The translations under genes and the position numbers were made by a program. This document shows, piece after piece, positions 24,081-32,166 of a stretch of 34,284 nt of DNA. Positions within the stretch are counted from its first letter, which is position 1; every line of letters starts with the position of its first letter. The notes under the pieces were generated by a model that saw only the letters and a program-made list of their open reading frames with translations, searched no databases and had not been told where the DNA came from. The DNA lies in assembly GCA_964564695.1 (NCBI GenBank), contig CAZMCC010000038.1, positions 1 to 34,284 of the forward strand, read 5' to 3'. The DNA comes from CAZMCC01 sp964564695 (GTDB taxonomy: Bacteria; Planctomycetota; Phycisphaerae; Phycisphaerales; UBA1924).

Positions 24081-24850
24081 GCCGTGCCCTCCGCGTCGGG
24101 TCCGGGTGCCCCGGCGGAGCTCTGCCCGCCGGGCGGCTCATTCTTCCGCCCAACTCCCAGCGCCTCGGCGATCCGCTCGGCCTGCCCCGCGATCGTCGCC
24201 TCGACCTCGCCGCCCAGGGCCCCGCGCGACCGCAGCACGCACCCGCCGCGCCCCACGCTCTCATCGTCCGCCAGCTCGACGCCCTTGGCCGCCCCCATCC
24301 GCTTCGCCAGCGACGGCAGCGCCGCCTCCACCACCGCGCGATCCTGCGGATGCACGCTGACAACCAGTTCCGTCGGCCTTGAAATCAGCCCCAGCGCCGC
24401 TTCGAGCTGTGCCACGGCCGCGCTCTGATCCGCCTCGATCTGCCGCTTGACGATTCGCGTCGCGATCTCCATCGCCAGCCGGACAACCCCCTCCTTCGCC
24501 TCGCTCGCGACCGCCTCGCGCGTCTTCTCCCACGCCCCGAGCGACTCGTTCCACGACTTCTCGATCGCCGCCAGCGCCGCCGCCCGTTCCTTCTGGGCCG
24601 CCTCGCGCCCGAGCTTCTCGCCCTTGGCCTGCCCCACCACGAGCCCCTCCTCGAGCCCCTTCTTCTTGCCTTCTTCGGCCGCGCCCGCGATCAGCCGCGC
24701 CCGCTCCGCCTCCGCGTCGCGCACGATCCCCTCGGCACGCTTCTTCGCCGCCGCGACGATGGCCTCGCCCTGGCGAGCCATGTCGCCGAGGTTGAGGACC
24801 ACGGCGTCTTTCGCCGCCGCCAGCGCGCTCGCTCCGCGGATGAGTGCCAT
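24077..24850 (-). CDS. fliH: Flagellar export ATPase regulator FliH
   Basis: 257 residues. Long helical N-terminal part with Ala/Glu/Lys-rich heptads (GEAIVAAAKKRAEGIVRDAE, EEGKKKGLEEGLVVGQAKGE), then a C-terminal domain with VVRLAMEIATRIVKRQIEAD and VSVHPQDRAVVEAALPSLAK ending VGRGGCVLRSRGALGGEVEA. This is the FliH/SctL layout: a dimer that binds FliI and docks it to the C-ring. It lies between fliG and fliI and overlaps fliI by 4 bases. Confidence 0.9.
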   Translation of the reverse strand: MALIRGASALAAAKDAVVLNLGDMARQGEAIVAAAKKRAEGIVRDAEAERARLIAGAAEEGKKKGLEEGLVVGQAKGEKLGREAAQKERAAALAAIEKSWNESLGAWEKTREAVASEAKEGVVRLAMEIATRIVKRQIEADQSAAVAQLEAALGLISRPTELVVSVHPQDRAVVEAALPSLAKRMGAAKGVELADDESVGRGGCVLRSRGALGGEVEATIAGQAERIAEALGVGRKNEPPGGQSSAGAPGPDAEGTA

Positions 24851-24886
24851 GCCCGGTCAGTGCTCCTCAAGCGGGGTGTGCCGCTC

Positions 24887-25927
24887 TTAGACGATGAGGT
24901 CCGAGTCCCCGCCGCGGCCGGCGATGACGATGTCGCCCGAATCCTCGAGCCGACGCACGATGTCCACGATCTTCTGCTGGGCCGCCTCCACGTCGCTGAC
25001 GCGGACCGGTCCCATGAACTGCATGTCTTCCTTGATGAGCGTGGCCGCACGCTCGGACATGTTCCCGAAGATCTTCGCCTGCAGCTCCGCCGACGCCGTC
25101 TTGAGGGCCAGGGCCAGCTCGTCGTTGTCGACTTCCTTGAGGATCCCCTGGATGCCCTTGTCGTCGACGAGCTTGATGTCCTCGAAGACGAACATGAGCC
25201 GCCGGATCTCTTCGACCAGCTCGGGGTCCTCGGTCTCGAGGCCCTCCATGATGCTCCGCTCGGTCGCGCGATCCGCGAGGTTCAGGATCTCCGCCACCGT
25301 CGGGATGCCCCCCGCCTTCTCCAGGCTCTGCGTGAGCATGTTGGAGAGACGGCTCTCGAGCCCCTTCTCCACCTCCCGGATGACTTCGGGATTGGTCTGA
25401 TCCATGTTCGCGATCCGCTTGATGACCTCCACCTGCTTCTGGATCGGCAGCCCCGCGAGGATCTCCGCCGCCTTGTGGTGCGGCATGTGGCACACGATCA
25501 GCGCGATCGTCTGCGGGTGCTCCTCCTGGATGAACGTCAGCACGTTCTCGCTCTCGGCCTTCTGCAGAAAGCTGAACGGCTTCTTCTGCACCTGTGTCTG
25601 GATCTGCGACAGTACCCGATCCGCCGTCGTGCTGTCGAGGCTTTCCTTCAGCAGCACCTTCGCGTAGTCGAGCCCGCCCTCGTTCAGGTAGTTGCTCGCC
25701 ACCGTCATGCCGTAGAACTCTTCCACGATCTCCTCGCGCAGCCGGTCCGACACGCGTCCCAGCCCCGCGAGCTCGCGCGTCACGTGCTCGACGCCTTCGG
25801 GCGAGAGCTGCTTGAGCAGGTCACCCGCCGTGCCCGGCTCGAGCGTCATGAGCAGGATCGCCGCCTTGGTCAAGGGGTGCAGCTCCGCCGACGATTCGGG
25901 GAGCTTTTCGTTGGGCTTGCGTGGCAT
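24887..25927 (-). CDS. fliG: Flagellar motor switch protein FliG
   Basis: 346 residues from ATG 25927, with GGAG eight bases upstream; the GTG codon just before it is less well placed. FliG carries the rotor side of torque generation and links the C-ring to FliF. The N-terminal domain shows KAAILLMTLEPGTAGDLLKQ. The middle domain has the EHPQTIALIVCHMPHHKAAE motif. The C-terminal torque helix contains FVFEDIKLVDDKGIQGILKE and DNDELALALKTASAELQAKI with MSERAATLIKED. Length is normal. Confidence 0.96.
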   Translation of the reverse strand: MPRKPNEKLPESSAELHPLTKAAILLMTLEPGTAGDLLKQLSPEGVEHVTRELAGLGRVSDRLREEIVEEFYGMTVASNYLNEGGLDYAKVLLKESLDSTTADRVLSQIQTQVQKKPFSFLQKAESENVLTFIQEEHPQTIALIVCHMPHHKAAEILAGLPIQKQVEVIKRIANMDQTNPEVIREVEKGLESRLSNMLTQSLEKAGGIPTVAEILNLADRATERSIMEGLETEDPELVEEIRRLMFVFEDIKLVDDKGIQGILKEVDNDELALALKTASAELQAKIFGNMSERAATLIKEDMQFMGPVRVSDVEAAQQKIVDIVRRLEDSGDIVIAGRGGDSDLIV

Positions 25928-25963
25928 CACGGGCGCTCCGATGTTCTAGAGGTCTCGATGGAA

Positions 25964-27751
25964 TTACGCCTCGGGCGACACCCAGCGGTTGAACAGCATC
26001 CCCGCGTCACGCGGGTTCGACTCGATCAGGTCCGCCACCTGCTCGAGCATCTTCTTCGTCTTGATCTGCATGTCGTCGACCTCGATGCCCTCGATCGCCG
26101 AGTCGCTCTCCCCGGCCTCGCCCACCAGGTCCGACACCGTCGCCAGCGCCGGCGGAATGCCCACGATCTCCTGCGCCGACGGCAGCGTCTCGGTCCGCCC
26201 CGCCTTGCGCACCATCATCAGCATCATCCCCAGCGACACCACCGCCAGGGCCCCCAGCCCGATGTACTTCACCAGCCCCCCGCCCAGCGCCCCGTTCACC
26301 AGCCCGCCCACCCCCCCGCCCGCGCTGCTCGCCCCCGACGCGCCCCACCCACCGCCCCCGCCGCCTCCCCCACCGCCGGTCCCGGGCAGCCCCGACAGCG
26401 CCACCGGGATCATCGACACCACCACCTCGCCCGCCTGCGCCGCCGCCGCACCCCCACCACCCGCCGCGTCCCCCGCCGCCGTCGCCACCAGCGGCGCGAC
26501 CAGGTCCTTGATCCGCTGCTGCTCCGCCGGCCACGCCTGGTTGATCTCGTCCGTCGTCGGCTCCGGCGCCGCCGGAGTCGCCGCGGCCGGGTCGCCCGCT
26601 GCCGGGGCCGCGACCGCCTTCGACTGCTTCACCACCTGCGCCACCCAGTCCCGCGGCACGCTCACCGACACATAGATCCTCGTCGCCTGTCCCTTGGCGT
26701 CGATCGTTACCGTGTCGCGCGTCCCCACCGCGTTCTCAAACTCCGTCGTCGACTCGCTGGTGTTCGTGTTCGTCGAGTTCCCGCTCGGGCCCGTCGCGAT
26801 GTCCATCCCCGCGTTCGACCGCACGCCCGGCTCGGCGCCCTTGGTCGACTGCCCCGACGACGACGTGCTCGTCGTTTCCTTCGACACGAGCGACTCGGTG
26901 CCGCTCCCCTTGGGCAGCACCCGCTTCTCGCGCGACTCCTGCCGGGCCGTGTCGACGTGCGCGTTCACCGCGATCATCACCCCGTCGATGTACCCGAGCG
27001 TCTCCATCAGCTTGTCCTGCACCCGCTGCTCGACCTTCACGACCTGCTCAAATCCGCTCGTCGCGCTGACCTCGTCGCCGGTCTTGGCGCGGTAGCGCCG
27101 CCGCTTCGCCCCGTCGACGATCCGCACGTCCGCGGGATCGAGCCCCGCAACGCCGCCCGCCACCAGGTCCGCCAGCGCGTCCACCGTCCCCTGGTCCAGC
27201 CCCGCGTTCGAGCGCGTGAACACCGTCACCTGCGCCGACGGCTTGCGCGTCGGCGCCCCCAGGCCCCGCGGCTCGGGATTCGTCAGCATCACGTGCGCCG
27301 ACTCGATCCCCGGGAACCCCGAGATGATCGCCGCCATCTCGTTCTGCACCGCGATCAGGTACATCTGATCCAGCTGGCTCCGCGGCATCATCCAGTTCTG
27401 CTTCTCCGCCAGGTTGCGAAAGAGCAGCGTCGTGTCGTCCGGCAGCTTGTGGTCGCTCCCCAGCCGCGCCAGCACCGAGTTCCGCTGCTCCACCGGCACG
27501 ACCACCTGCTGCTGCGCGTCGCGTGTGAACGTGACCCCCAGGGTCTCCAGGTGCGCCGCCGCCCGCTCCTGCTCCGCCGCCGGCATCCCCGGCAGCAGCG
27601 CCACCATCTTGCGGTCGCCCGCGTACCGGCTCACCAGCAGCAGCGTCATCACCCCGACCACGCACAACGCCCCGATGAGCAGCTTCTGGCTGACCGTCAG
27701 GGCCCCGAGGTGCTTCCCGATGTTCGCCAGGATCTGGCGCAACTGGTTCAT
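25964..27751 (-). CDS. fliF: Flagellar MS-ring protein FliF
   Basis: 595 residues. Two membrane helices anchor the ring: about 21-42 (KLLIGALCVVGVMTLLLVSR) and about 490-512 (YIGLGALAVVSLGMMLMMVR). The periplasmic ring-building motifs follow the first helix (VEQRNSVLARLGSDHKLPDD, MYLIAVQNEMAAIISGFPGI) and VTVFTRSNAGLDQGTVDALA. A Gly-rich stretch (GTGGGGGGGGGGWGASG) lies just before the second helix. The cytoplasmic tail would bind FliG. ATG 27751 has GGAGG upstream. Confidence 0.95.
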   Translation of the reverse strand: MNQLRQILANIGKHLGALTVSQKLLIGALCVVGVMTLLLVSRYAGDRKMVALLPGMPAAEQERAAAHLETLGVTFTRDAQQQVVVPVEQRNSVLARLGSDHKLPDDTTLLFRNLAEKQNWMMPRSQLDQMYLIAVQNEMAAIISGFPGIESAHVMLTNPEPRGLGAPTRKPSAQVTVFTRSNAGLDQGTVDALADLVAGGVAGLDPADVRIVDGAKRRRYRAKTGDEVSATSGFEQVVKVEQRVQDKLMETLGYIDGVMIAVNAHVDTARQESREKRVLPKGSGTESLVSKETTSTSSSGQSTKGAEPGVRSNAGMDIATGPSGNSTNTNTSESTTEFENAVGTRDTVTIDAKGQATRIYVSVSVPRDWVAQVVKQSKAVAAPAAGDPAAATPAAPEPTTDEINQAWPAEQQRIKDLVAPLVATAAGDAAGGGGAAAAQAGEVVVSMIPVALSGLPGTGGGGGGGGGGWGASGASSAGGGVGGLVNGALGGGLVKYIGLGALAVVSLGMMLMMVRKAGRTETLPSAQEIVGIPPALATVSDLVGEAGESDSAIEGIEVDDMQIKTKKMLEQVADLIESNPRDAGMLFNRWVSPEA

Positions 27752-27932
27752 CGCTGCGGCCTCCGTGCCGTCTCACCCCCACTCCCCCACCCACCACAAT
27801 CCACGCCACCCGCCCAAGCGCTCCGCGCAAGTGACGAGCTCGAACCGCAACTGTCGGCCGACGCGCAAACCCCCCTGCAACGCCGCCCGAACTGCGCCTA
27901 CCCCCGGCCATTCCCGCGCGTGCCGCCGCGGC

Positions 27933-28004
27933 GGCAAAGGGCAAAGGGCAAATCCGCAAACAGCACATCAGAGCAAATTCCTCATTTGCCCTTTACCCTT
28001 TGCC
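27933..28004. repeat. Heptamer-word inverted repeat in the fliE-fliF gap
   Basis: The 281-base gap between fliE and fliF contains a 21-bp inverted repeat: three 7-bp words GGCAAAG-GGCAAAG-GGCAAAT (27933-27953) and, one mismatch apart, ATTTGCC-CTTTACC-CTTTGCC (27984-28004). ATTTGCC is repeated again up to about 28015. This stretch is AT-rich compared with its surroundings. On the minus-strand transcript it could form a long hairpin after fliE. The remainder of the gap (27752-27932) shows no clear signal apart from the fliF ribosome binding site. Confidence 0.7.
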
Positions 28005-28032
28005 CATTTGCCATTTGAAGCGGCGAAGCCGC

Positions 28033-28356
28033 TCACACCCGCATCTGCTTCACTTCGTCGTACGCCGCCTGCACCTTGTTGCGCACCGCAAGCAGCAGCT
28101 TGAACGCCGTGTCCGCCTTCTGCGTCGCCAGCAGCACCCCTTCGACGTCGTTGCGCCGACCCGCCGCCAGCTCTTCCATCGCCGTGGTCGCCTGCGCCTG
28201 CAGGTCGTTCACCTGGCGGATGTTGTCCATCAGCACGTCTTTGAAGCTCGGGGCTCCCGTGGGGGGGGCAGGAGCCGCGGGGCCCGACGGCGTCGCGCCC
28301 GGCATCGCGCCGGGGTTGACTCCAATTCGCCCGATCAGTCCCAGGGGGTCCGACAT
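28033..28356 (-). CDS. fliE: Flagellar hook-basal body complex protein FliE
   Basis: 107 residues, the family's normal size. A Gly/Pro-rich N-terminus is followed by the conserved helices APSFKDVLMDNIRQVNDLQA and EGVLLATQKADTAFKLLLAV with RNKVQAAYDEVKQMRV at the end. FliE joins the MS ring to the rod and is the first axial export substrate. GAGAGG lies seven bases before ATG 28356. It follows flgC by 83 bases, as in the standard flgB-flgC-fliE group. Confidence 0.94.
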   Translation of the reverse strand: MSDPLGLIGRIGVNPGAMPGATPSGPAAPAPPTGAPSFKDVLMDNIRQVNDLQAQATTAMEELAAGRRNDVEGVLLATQKADTAFKLLLAVRNKVQAAYDEVKQMRV

Positions 28357-28439
28357 CGACGTGCCTCTCTATCTCGAACCGTTCCCAATCACCGGCTGGC
28401 CTCGTGCCGCCGCCCGTCCGCCCAACTTCATCGGCCCGT

Positions 28440-28868
28440 TCACGCCAGCAGCCGCAGCGCCTGCGCCGTCAGCGCCTTGGTCACCTCGGCCGCCGCCACG
28501 TTCGCCTCGTACGCCCGGGCCGCCTCCACCGCGTTGATCTGCTCGATCACCGTGCTCACGTTCGAGCTCGGCACATACCCCGCGTTCGGCCCCGTCTTGT
28601 AGGCGTACGGGTTCGTCGGGTCCCACTTCAGCTCGAGAGGAGACTCGTCCTCCTCGATCGACGCGATGTGCACACCCATCGCCCGCCCCTCCCCCGTCTT
28701 CGCGCTCGGATCCCCCGGCGCCATCATCGAAATCCGCCGCCGATACGGGCTGATCTGCCCGTTCTCGTCAACGAGCACATCCTTGTTCGCGATGTTCGAC
28801 GCGATCGTCTCCAGCCGAATCCGCTGGGCAATCATCCCGCTCGTCGAAATGTCCAGCGATCCGTACAT
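28440..28868 (-). CDS. flgC: Flagellar proximal rod protein FlgC
   Basis: 142 residues from ATG 28868 with GGAG upstream. The N-terminus (MYGSLDISTSGMIAQRIRLE, TIASNIANKD) and C-terminus (INAVEAARAYEANVAAAEVT) are the rod-protein signatures. Between them lies YVPSSNV, the FlgC-type loop. It builds the proximal rod with FlgB and FlgF. The frame stays open upstream of the ATG through the 72-bp repeat, but that part is not protein-like. The repeat ends 12 bases before the start and borders the ribosome binding site. Confidence 0.94.
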   Translation of the reverse strand: MYGSLDISTSGMIAQRIRLETIASNIANKDVLVDENGQISPYRRRISMMAPGDPSAKTGEGRAMGVHIASIEEDESPLELKWDPTNPYAYKTGPNAGYVPSSNVSTVIEQINAVEAARAYEANVAAAEVTKALTAQALRLLA

Positions 28869-28880
28869 CGGAGGCTCCGG

Positions 28881-28952
28881 AGATCCCCCTCCGCAACGCG
28901 GAGGGGGAAATGCTTGACGAGCGTCCAGCTCGTCAAGCGAGGGGGAGGCGTT
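28881..28952 (-). repeat. Dispersed double-hairpin element, copy 2
   Basis: A 72-bp unit in the 106-base flgB-flgC gap, in the reverse orientation to copy 1. On the plus strand, hairpin B is CCCCCTCCGC-AAC-GCGGAGGGGG (28885-28907) and hairpin A is GCTTGACGAGC-GTCCA-GCTCGTCAAGC (28912-28938). The outer parts of the unit match copy 1 at nearly every base, while the distal stem of hairpin A differs but stays paired. Confidence 0.85.
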
Positions 28953-28974
28953 CGACCCCCCCGCGACCAATCAC

Positions 28975-29421
28975 TTACACCCGTTCCCCAATCGCCGTAT
29001 TCAGCATCTGGTACCGGCTCTTCAGCAAGTCCGAGGCCACCCTGAAAACCGTCGCGTTCTCCACCAGATCCTGCAGCATTCGCTCGGTATCCCCGTTGTT
29101 CCGGTCGTGGGCCAGGATCCCCGGCGACGCCGTCGCGGGGCGCAATTCCAGCCCGCCCCCGGCCCCGCGGCGCAATTCCCGCGTCTCTTTCAGCACCAGG
29201 TCACTCGCCGGTCTCGCGGCATTGACCCCCGACTCGCGCCGCCGGTCGATCGCCGCCCCCAGCTCCCGCTGAAAGTCGGTCACCGACACGTCCATCGGCC
29301 GAAAGTCCGGCGTCGAGATGTTGGCGATGTTGTGCGCGATGAGCCGGTGCCGGGCCCCGGCAAACCGCATCGTCATCTCCAGCGCCGGGACCGCCCCGCC
29401 GCCGATCACATCGCCGATCAT
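28975..29421 (-). CDS. flgB: Flagellar proximal rod protein FlgB
   Basis: 148 residues. The N-terminal signature is RFAGARHRLIAHNIANISTP, then DFRPMDVSVTDFQREL. The C-terminus carries GDTERMLQDLVENATVFRVA and SDLLKSRYQMLNTAIGERV, as in the family. FlgB forms the most proximal rod segment. GGAGG lies six bases before ATG 29421. Its stop is followed by the repeat element and then flgC. Confidence 0.94.
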   Translation of the reverse strand: MIGDVIGGGAVPALEMTMRFAGARHRLIAHNIANISTPDFRPMDVSVTDFQRELGAAIDRRRESGVNAARPASDLVLKETRELRRGAGGGLELRPATASPGILAHDRNNGDTERMLQDLVENATVFRVASDLLKSRYQMLNTAIGERV

Positions 29422-29434
29422 CGACAGCCTCCGT

Positions 29435-29463
29435 CCATTGCCGATTGCCTATTGCCCACTGCC
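29435..29463. repeat. Heptamer array upstream of flgB
   Basis: In the 47-base gap between the sigma-54 activator and flgB, four 7-bp words run in register: CATTGCC, GATTGCC, TATTGCC, CACTGCC. The word TTGCC also appears in the arrays at 27933-28015 and 32727-32768. Confidence 0.65.
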
Positions 29464-29468
29464 TCCCC

Positions 29469-31061
29469 TTACAGCGTCTGCTCAACCAGCTTCAGCTGCT
29501 TCCACTTCTTCAGCTTGAGCCCCAGAGTCCGCACGCCGATCCCCAGCGCCGACGCCGTCTTCTGGCGGTGCCCGTGGAACCGCTGCAGCGTCCGCACGAT
29601 CGCCTCCCGCTCGATCTCCTCGAGCGACCGGTCGAACACGCTCGACACCGCCACGCTCCGCGAGATCGCGTCCATCGGCGCGCTGCCGTTCAGCGTCCCG
29701 TTCGCGCTCGCGTACACCGTCGACGCCCCGTGCGTGATCACGTGCGGACCGTGGCCGGCGTGGGCATGCCCGATCGAAGTCCCGTTCAGCCCCACGCCCG
29801 TGTGCACCGGCTTGCTCTCCACCTGCGCCGCCGGCGCCGCCATCGTCGCCGCGCTCCCCGTCAGCCAGGGCTCGATCAGCGCCGCATCGATCACGCCGCC
29901 ACGGCTCAGCACCACCGCCCTCTCACAGATATTCGCCAGCTCACGCACGTTGCCCGGCCAGCGGTACTGCAGCATCGCCTGGATCGCCTGCTCGTTCAGC
30001 ACCACCTCGCCGCGCCCCTCGCGGGCCGCGACGCCCTTGACGAAGTGCTGCGCCAGCGCCGGCACATCCTCCATGCGGTCCCGAAGGGCCGGCAGGTGGA
30101 TCGGCAGCACGTTGAGGCGGAAGAACAGGTCCTGGCGGAACTCGCCCCGCGACACCGACTGCGGCAGGTCCCGGTTGCTCGTCGCAATCACCCGCACGTC
30201 CACGCCGATGCTCGCGCTCGCGCCCACGCGCTCGAACACGCGCTCCTGCAGCACCCGCAGCAGCTTCGCCTGCACCCGCGTGCTCACTTCGCCGATCTCG
30301 TCGAGCAGCAGCGTGCCGCCGTCCGCCAGCTCGAACCGCCCCTTGCGGAGCTTCTCGGCTCCCGTAAACGCCCCGCGCTCGTGCCCGAACAGCTCGCTCT
30401 CCAGCAGCGAATCGGAGAGGGCCGCGCAGTTCACCGCGAGGAAGCCCTCCTCCCGCCGCTGGCTCAGTTCATGGATCGCCTTCGCGACGACTTCCTTGCC
30501 CGTGCCGGATTCGCCGCAGATGAGCACCGTGCCGCCCGAGTCCGCCACCGCCTGCACCTGGGCCTTCACCCGGCGCATCGCCGGCGAGTCCCCGATGAGC
30601 CGGTCCAGCCCGATCGGCGCCACCACCGCAGCGCCCTCGGGCGTCGTGGCCGACACATCGGCCCCGCGCCGCAGCACCGCGTTCTCACGCACCAGCCGCG
30701 TGTGCTCCAGCGCCCGCTTCACCGCGATGATGAGCTCGTCACCCTCGAACGGCTTGGTCAGGTAGTCAAACGCCCCCACCTTCATCGCCTTCACGGCCGA
30801 GTCCACGGCCCCGAACGCGGTCATCAGAATCACCGGAAGATCCTCGTCGATCTTCCGAACCTGCTCGAGCAGCTCGATCCCGGTCATGCCCGGCATCTTC
30901 AGGTCGCTGACGACCGCATCAGGCCGACGCTTGGCGATCTGCTCCAGCGCCGCGTTCCCGTCGGTCGCCGTGACGACCGTCAGCCCCGCTCGCTGCAGCG
31001 TCTCCGCCACACCGTCGCGCATCAATTCCCGATCGTCAACGACAAGAACCGTGCTGCTCAT
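29469..31061 (-). CDS. Sigma-54-dependent response regulator, FlrC/NtrC-like
   Basis: 530 residues from ATG 31061 (GGAG nine bases upstream; ATG 31076 is the alternative). The N-terminal receiver has D9/D10, phospho-acceptor D53 (SDLKMPGMTG), T81 and K103. The central AAA+ domain has Walker A GESGTGKE (183-190), the sigma-54 contact loop GAFTGA (230-235), Walker B GGTLLLDEIGEVS and an arginine finger region NVRELANICERAVVLSRGG. A variable linker is followed by a Fis-type helix-turn-helix at the C-terminus (GHRQKTASALGIGVRTLGLK). Such proteins open sigma-54 promoters. Its position beside a kinase at the head of the flagellar genes suggests it is the middle-class flagellar activator (FlrC/FlgR role). 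Confidence 0.9.
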   Translation of the reverse strand: MSSTVLVVDDRELMRDGVAETLQRAGLTVVTATDGNAALEQIAKRRPDAVVSDLKMPGMTGIELLEQVRKIDEDLPVILMTAFGAVDSAVKAMKVGAFDYLTKPFEGDELIIAVKRALEHTRLVRENAVLRRGADVSATTPEGAAVVAPIGLDRLIGDSPAMRRVKAQVQAVADSGGTVLICGESGTGKEVVAKAIHELSQRREEGFLAVNCAALSDSLLESELFGHERGAFTGAEKLRKGRFELADGGTLLLDEIGEVSTRVQAKLLRVLQERVFERVGASASIGVDVRVIATSNRDLPQSVSRGEFRQDLFFRLNVLPIHLPALRDRMEDVPALAQHFVKGVAAREGRGEVVLNEQAIQAMLQYRWPGNVRELANICERAVVLSRGGVIDAALIEPWLTGSAATMAAPAAQVESKPVHTGVGLNGTSIGHAHAGHGPHVITHGASTVYASANGTLNGSAPMDAISRSVAVSSVFDRSLEEIEREAIVRTLQRFHGHRQKTASALGIGVRTLGLKLKKWKQLKLVEQTL

Positions 31062-31089
31062 ACGTCGCCGCTCCATGGCTGTGGGCTCG

Positions 31090-31173
31090 CCCCTCGTTGG
31101 ATTGAGGGGGGGGCCCGGCTCGGGTCTCCGACCCGCATATGTCTCTTTGAAACTCAGGTGGAAGTCACCTGAG
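31090..31173 (-). promoter_or_regulatory. Three hairpins in the kinase-regulator gap
   Basis: The 114-base gap between the kinase stop and the regulator start holds three perfect short stems. CTCAGGTG/CACCTGAG (31153-31173) is right after the kinase stop and is followed on the minus strand by TTTC. CGGGTC/GACCCG is at 31121-31135. CCCCTC/GAGGGG is at about 31090-31109, beside a run of eight G. They may form a partial terminator or a processing site lowering or separating expression of the two genes. Confidence 0.45.
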
Positions 31174-31175
31174 GG

Positions 31176-32162
31176 CTACTTCAGGACCCCCACCGTCGGC
31201 CGATCCGGGCCCGCTTCCGGCAATATCAACTCAACAACCGCCCCGATCCGTTCACCTTTGCGCGTTCCTTCCACATTCGACACCCGTACACGACCCCCGT
31301 GCGCATCCACAATCCTGTGGACGATCGCCAACCCAAGCCCCGTCCCCGCCGCCCGCGTCGTGTAGAACGGGTTGAACATCCGGGCGATCACCTCGGGGCT
31401 GACCCCGGGACCCGAGTCCTCGACCCGCAGCACCACCGACGCCCCCGTCCCCTGCCCGTTCTCGACCTGACGCGACGCGCTCAGCTTCAGCACCCGCTCC
31501 CGCCCCCCTCCCTTCCCGCACTCGTGCTCCGTCATCGCCTCGACGCCGTTGCGCACGATGTTCACCAGCGCCCGCCCGATCAGCCCCGGGTCGCACACCA
31601 GCCCCACGCCCGCGCCCGCCTGGTCAACGCTCAGCCGCACTCCCCCTGCCGCCAGCTCCACCCGCCCGATCTCCTCGACCGCGGCCGCAAACAGCTCCCC
31701 GGCCCCGATCGGCGATGGCGTCACACGCGTCTCCCGCGCAAACGCCAGCATGTCCCGCACAATCGCATCAATCCCCCGCACGGCCGTCAGCACCCGCCCC
31801 GCAATCTCCCGCTCCGCCGGCCGGTCCGCCAGGTCCTTCTCCAGGATCCGCGCGTGCAGCCCGATCGACCCCAGCGGATTCCGCACCTCGTGCGCGATCC
31901 CCGCCGCCATCTCCCCCAGCGCCGCCAGCCGCTTCGACCGCTCGATCTCCTCGTTCGCCCGCGCCAGCTCGGCCTTCAGCCGAGCCACTTCCTCGCGCAG
32001 CAGCTCGTGCGTCCCCGTCAGCCGGGACGTCACCTCGTTGAACGAGCGCAGCAGCTCCGCAAGGTCGCCCGCGCCCAGGCCCCCGGCCCCCCCACCGACC
32101 CCCCCACCAGCCCCGCCCTCGCGCGCCGGCTCGATCATCAGTTGATTCGTCGCCTCGTCCAA
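31176..32162 (-). CDS. NtrB/FlrB-like sensor histidine kinase (cytoplasmic)
   Basis: 328 residues from TTG 32162, which has GGGAGG nine bases upstream and lies four bases after the FlgN-like stop; ATG 32138 is the alternative. A short Gly-rich start (GGAGGGVGGGAGGLGAG) and a coiled coil (LREEVARLKAELARANEEIE) precede the H box LGEMAAGIAHEVRNPLGSI (H91). The ATP-binding domain has N box ALVNIVRNGVEAM, G1 VEDSGPGV and G2 TRAAGTGLGLAI. There is no transmembrane segment or recognisable sensor domain, so the input must come from a partner protein. It probably phosphorylates the adjacent NtrC-type regulator, as FlrB does for FlrC. Confidence 0.88.
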   Translation of the reverse strand: MDEATNQLMIEPAREGGAGGGVGGGAGGLGAGDLAELLRSFNEVTSRLTGTHELLREEVARLKAELARANEEIERSKRLAALGEMAAGIAHEVRNPLGSIGLHARILEKDLADRPAEREIAGRVLTAVRGIDAIVRDMLAFARETRVTPSPIGAGELFAAAVEEIGRVELAAGGVRLSVDQAGAGVGLVCDPGLIGRALVNIVRNGVEAMTEHECGKGGGRERVLKLSASRQVENGQGTGASVVLRVEDSGPGVSPEVIARMFNPFYTTRAAGTGLGLAIVHRIVDAHGGRVRVSNVEGTRKGERIGAVVELILPEAGPDRPTVGVLK

Positions 32163-32166
32163 CGCC

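Noticed and set aside
21432..24428. Very long open frame on the plus strand opposite fliK, the MotE-like gene, fliJ and fliI (about 1000 codons)
   Set aside because: Composition is Arg/His/Pro-rich with no family pattern, and it lies antisense to well-supported genes. In GC-rich DNA the antisense frame rarely has stops.
27933..28015. Heptamer array as a CRISPR array
   Set aside because: Units are 7 bp with no unique spacers, and there are no cas genes.
24860..28018. Plus-strand open frame of about 1050 codons opposite fliG and fliF
   Set aside because: Same antisense artefact; strongly biased residues (runs of R, H, P) and no domain.
28869..28970. Upstream extension of flgC to a start at 28970
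   Set aside because: The extra codons translate the 72-bp repeat. FlgC similarity and the ribosome binding site support ATG 28868.
29421..29468. Sigma-54 -24/-12 promoter upstream of flgB
   Set aside because: The gap has several GG and GC dinucleotides from the heptamer words, but none at the required 10-base spacing with flanking consensus. The gaps upstream of flgE and fliA were also inspected without a convincing site.
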